The notes under the pieces are model-generated. The model had not been told where the DNA came from. It searched no databases and worked only from the letters and a program-made list of their open reading frames with translations. The position numbers were made by a program, and so were the translations under genes. From a virus, in the IMG/VR virus record IMGVR_UViG_3300024264_001665, positions 1 to 22,980 of that record: a stretch of DNA of 22,980 nt; one strand, 5' to 3'. Shown here in pieces: positions 20,454 to 22,980 of the stretch. Position 1 is the first letter of the stretch. Each line of letters starts with the position of its first letter.

Positions 20454-21413
20454 ATGAACTTACTAGAGGAAAGAGACTATTATAAACCCTTTAACTATCC
20501 TTGGGCATTTGAAATGTATAAAAGACAGCAACAAATGCACTGGATGCCAGATGAAGTCCCTTTACAGGACGACATAAAGGATTATAAAGAAAAACTTACA
20601 CCAGCTAATAGAGCATTAGTAGATAATATCTTCCGATTCTTTACACAGGCGGATGTAGATGTATGTTGTGGATATGCAAAACATTATCTTCCAACATTCA
20701 AACAACCAGAAGTAAGAATGATGCTTGTTAGTTTTGCTGCGATGGAAGCAGTACACCAAGAGGCATATTCTTTACTGTTGGAAACGCTTGGAAAGTCAGA
20801 AGACGAGTATAAGGCGTTTACAGAAATACAAGCAATGGCGGAGAAGCACGAGTACTTAACTGATTTTAATATGAGAGATAAGTATGAGATGGCTAAAACA
20901 ATGGCTGTCTATAGTGGTTTTACAGAAGGAGTACAACTATTTAGTAGTTTTGCTATTCTGTTGAATTTTCCACGCCATAACTTAATGAAGGGCATGGGGC
21001 AGATTGTCACATGGTCTATAAGAGACGAAACTCTACATGTAGAGGGAATGTCTAAACTATTTCGTACATTTATACAAGAAAATCCTGAGATATGGAATGA
21101 CAAGTTAAAGTATGAAGTATATTGCGCAGCAGAAAGAGTAGTGGAACTAGAAGATAGATTCATTGACGTCTGCTTCGAAAACGCAGAGATTGAAGGTCTT
21201 ACAGCAACCGAAGTAAAAGAGTACATTCGTTACATTGCTGATAGAAGATTACTAGGATTAGGTATGAAAGCAATTTTTCATAGTACTGATAATCCTTTGC
21301 CTTGGTTAGACCAGCAAATCAATGCCGTTGAGCATACCAACTTTTTTGAAAACCGTGCTACTGAGTATGCTAAGGCTAGTACACAAGGAAATTGGCAAGA
21401 TATTTTTAAATAA
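20454..21413 (+). CDS. nrdB: Class I ribonucleotide reductase, beta subunit
   Basis: A 319-residue ferritin-like subunit that houses the diiron site and generates the radical used by NrdA. The six metal ligands are Asp67 (FTQADVD), Glu98 and His101 (MEAVHQEAY), Glu158 (GFTEGVQ), Glu192 and His195 (RDETLHVEG). Tyr105 stands four residues after His101, exactly where the tyrosyl radical sits in E. coli (Tyr122), so a Tyr-radical, not a metal-only, enzyme is expected. The C-terminus (QGNWQDIFK) is the flexible tail that docks on NrdA. It starts directly after the nrdA stop with GAGGGA just upstream. Length is somewhat shorter than E. coli NrdB (376). Confidence 0.95.
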   Translation: MNLLEERDYYKPFNYPWAFEMYKRQQQMHWMPDEVPLQDDIKDYKEKLTPANRALVDNIFRFFTQADVDVCCGYAKHYLPTFKQPEVRMMLVSFAAMEAVHQEAYSLLLETLGKSEDEYKAFTEIQAMAEKHEYLTDFNMRDKYEMAKTMAVYSGFTEGVQLFSSFAILLNFPRHNLMKGMGQIVTWSIRDETLHVEGMSKLFRTFIQENPEIWNDKLKYEVYCAAERVVELEDRFIDVCFENAEIEGLTATEVKEYIRYIADRRLLGLGMKAIFHSTDNPLPWLDQQINAVEHTNFFENRATEYAKASTQGNWQDIFK

Positions 21414-21424
21414 AGGAGAAAATT

Positions 21425-21661
21425 ATGTCGACAGAAGTAACCAACGAAGAACCAGTATTGGTTCTCGATGATAAAAAATATGTGATTTCTGATTTAAGTG
21501 ATACTGCAAAGTATATTGTTCAGTCACTTAATAATTTACAGCAAAAGATTGCAGTAAACAGAATGGAACATGACCAACATCTTATTGCTCAAGAAGGCTT
21601 AACAGCTAGATTGAAAGAGGAAGTTGAAAAAGACCCTGAAGAAGCTTCGGAAGAGTCTTAA
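21425..21661 (+). CDS. small acidic coiled-coil protein (DUF6447-like)
   Basis: A 78-residue acidic protein: a short strand pair (VLVLDDKKYVISDLS), then a long helix with heptad spacing (AKYIVQSLNNLQQKIAVNRM onward) and a Glu/Ser-rich tail. The KKYxISDLSDTAK...LxNLQQKI pattern recalls the small phage DUF6447 family, of unknown function. AAAGGAG ending at about 21419 gives a good ribosome site for ATG 21425. It is the last gene of the + strand unit, followed within seven bases by terminator T3. The family name is a recollection and should be treated as tentative. Confidence 0.78.
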   Translation: MSTEVTNEEPVLVLDDKKYVISDLSDTAKYIVQSLNNLQQKIAVNRMEHDQHLIAQEGLTARLKEEVEKDPEEASEES

Positions 21662-21667
21662 AACGAG

Positions 21668-21691
21668 AAACCCGCTTTACGCGGGTTTTTT
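21668..21691. terminator. Bidirectional terminator T3 between convergent genes
   Basis: AAACCCGC (21668-21675) pairs with GCGGGTTT (21681-21688) around TTTAC, with T residues 21686-21691 for the + strand. On the - strand the stem is followed by a T-rich stretch interrupted by CTCG. It separates the replication unit from the convergent tail gene ending at 21736. Confidence 0.88.
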
Positions 21692-21735
21692 ATTATTCTT
21701 GCTATACTATTAGTGTATCTAATCTAATTTTGTTA

Positions 21736-22980
21736 TTATCCTACTAAAAACCCGTTAAAGCTACTTTCTCCGTGTATTTCATATGTTCCAGTATTCGCTA
21801 ATACGGCAACCCCTACTTGAGTACCTGCTGATAAATATACACACCACGAACTACTCATAGAAAAATAATTAGAGGAAAGTGTTCCAAGTCCGTGTATTAC
21901 ATGCCCTTGGGACATACCACTTTGCAAAGTATTTGCACTTGTTCCAGTGTAAAAAGCCATTCTCATATATGCATTACTACTAGTTGAATCTGCATTATCA
22001 ATTCTTACTTGTGCATTAAACTGATAAACTCCATCTACAGGTGTTGTATATCTTCCTGTACTTGTACTATAATTACCTGAGCCTGCTTGCTGTCCTGTTG
22101 GAAATACAACTGCAGTTGTACCGCTTTGGCCACTTCCATTTCCACCTCTTACCCAAAAGAATCCATTTGAATCATATAATTTAGGTTGTTGTACTAAACC
22201 ATTTGAAGTAATTCTTATCCCAGGTTTTTGCCCTACATATCCTCCAGGATGTTGAGTATAAAGTTCTAATTCTCCTGCTCTCCAGTTACTATCATTTCCA
22301 TTACCTGTTGGTCTACCCATAATCCAAGCATAAGTTGTATTATAACTTCCAGAAGGTGACGTTGCTCCCCAACCTATAAATGGACCATAAGCACTTGTAG
22401 TATTATTTTCATTATGCATAATAATACCAGGCCAGTTTCTATTATCTGTTGCTGAATGGTCTTTATGAATTACTAAAGCAGGATTTTTGCCGTCTGCACC
22501 AGTTTCCCACCCTGTTCCATTACTTGTTAAATATCTTCCACCTTTTAAACTATATGTAGTATCTGAATCTAAATCAGTATTAGATATACTGACACTTCCA
22601 GTATTAGTTGTAGAGTCGCCTGAAGACCCTGCTCCTACTTTAAATCGTACAGAACCATCTGTTCCATCAATACGCATTCTTTCATTATTAGTACCAGTGC
22701 TATTTGTATGGAACATTATAGGCATATTAGCGTCTTCTGTTCTAAGTCTTAAACCACCATCTGCATAAATTTCTCCGGGATTACCTGCTGAAGTACCTCT
22801 AAATAAAATAGTTTTTGTTGAATTACCACTTCCATCAAGTCGAAGGGTTACACCATCTCCAAATATATTTAAGGCCGAACCTGTAGGATTAGTACCAATA
22901 AGTGAATTATCTCCTATTACTACATTACCAGAATCAAGAATAGATATTCTTTTTGTTCCTTCATCAGTTTGAAATGCTAA
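21736..22980 (-). CDS. Tail-fibre-like structural protein with C1q-like C-terminal domain (5' end outside the window)
   Basis: The frame is open from the right edge to the TAA at 21736-21738, about 414 residues, so the start lies beyond the window; the Met at 22725 is internal. The sequence is Gly/Ser/Thr/Asn-rich with repeated strand-like phrases (GDGVTLRLDGSGN, GEIYADGGLRLR, NNERMRIDGTDGSV), typical of trimeric fibre shafts in marine phages. The last 140 residues (about 22158 to 21739) fit a C1q/TNF-like jelly roll: an aromatic strand, GRYTTPVDGVYQFNAQVRI, a middle strand set, LSAGTQVGVAV and the closing SSFNGFLVG. Such trimeric tips often contact host receptors. It is on the opposite strand from the replication genes, consistent with late structural genes. 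Fibre or other virion appendage is inferred. Confidence 0.8.
   Translation of the reverse strand, partial: LAFQTDEGTKRISILDSGNVVIGDNSLIGTNPTGSALNIFGDGVTLRLDGSGNSTKTILFRGTSAGNPGEIYADGGLRLRTEDANMPIMFHTNSTGTNNERMRIDGTDGSVRFKVGAGSSGDSTTNTGSVSISNTDLDSDTTYSLKGGRYLTSNGTGWETGADGKNPALVIHKDHSATDNRNWPGIIMHNENNTTSAYGPFIGWGATSPSGSYNTTYAWIMGRPTGNGNDSNWRAGELELYTQHPGGYVGQKPGIRITSNGLVQQPKLYDSNGFFWVRGGNGSGQSGTTAVVFPTGQQAGSGNYSTSTGRYTTPVDGVYQFNAQVRIDNADSTSSNAYMRMAFYTGTSANTLQSGMSQGHVIHGLGTLSSNYFSMSSSWCVYLSAGTQVGVAVLANTGTYEIHGESSFNGFLVG

Noticed and set aside
22487-22768. + strand frame of 93 codons opposite the tail-fibre gene
   Set aside because: It is an antisense shadow: Pro/Ser/Val-rich sequence mirroring Gly/Thr/Asn codons of the - strand gene, which stays open across the whole region.
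1-22980. tRNA genes, CRISPR arrays, insertion sequences, long direct repeats, integrase or att sites
   Set aside because: None was seen on reading both strands; the only recurring sequence I could support is the promoter block. A computed repeat and tRNA scan could still find weak cases.

Overview
This window looks like the early/replication half of a tailed-phage genome, read almost entirely on the + strand. It is AT-rich, very tightly packed (many ATGA, GTGA and TAATG stop/start overlaps), and has no rRNA, tRNA, CRISPR array or insertion sequence that I can see. No gene-free stretch exceeds 300 bases; the longest gaps (476-562, 1016-1132, 5971-6040, 21662-21735) hold promoters or terminators. 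The gene set points to a lytic marine-type phage: a complete replication machine, class I ribonucleotide reductase, auxiliary redox and iron genes, and a tail-fibre gene with a C1q-like tip. The 5'-3' exonuclease resembles phage T5 D15 closely. The order ligase, DnaB-type helicase, primase, PolA, SF2 helicase, SbcD, SbcC, resolvase, flap exonuclease also resembles the T5 D-gene block as I remember it. The host cannot be named; the ISC-type (IscU) gene fits a bacterium that uses the ISC iron-sulfur pathway.

Layout. 1-475: the end of an IscU-like scaffold gene and a small helical protein. 497-1062: a transcription unit with a perfect promoter, one helix-turn-helix-like DNA-binding protein and a terminator. 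1133-1682: two small genes, the second PC4-like. 1684-4434: a second promoter, a small gene, the adenylation+OB half of an NAD-dependent DNA ligase, then five small genes and a GIY-YIG-like gene. 4420-6017: a third promoter, the zinc-finger+HhH+BRCT half of the ligase, a four-repeat DNA-binding protein and a terminator. 6041-13086: the core replication operon (replicative helicase, primase, family A polymerase, 2OG-Fe(II) oxygenase, SF2 helicase and small proteins). 13092-21691: a fourth promoter, then ssDNA-binding protein, peroxiredoxin, SbcD/SbcC nuclease, Hjc-like nuclease, flap exonuclease, NrdA, NrdB, a small protein and a bidirectional terminator. 21736-22980: a tail-fibre-like gene on the - strand, convergent with the rest and running off the window.

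How it works together. The enzymes unwind, prime, copy, repair and process phage DNA and supply dNTPs. Four promoters share a 17-base block ending in TTGACA, a 17-base spacer and TATAAT, so the host RNA polymerase with its housekeeping sigma factor probably reads them early. The most striking observations are the ligase split exactly at a domain border with a gene cassette in between, the near absence of GATC (one copy in about 23 kb), the phage IscU and peroxiredoxin, and the repeat-containing DNA-binding protein placed between ligase and helicase.
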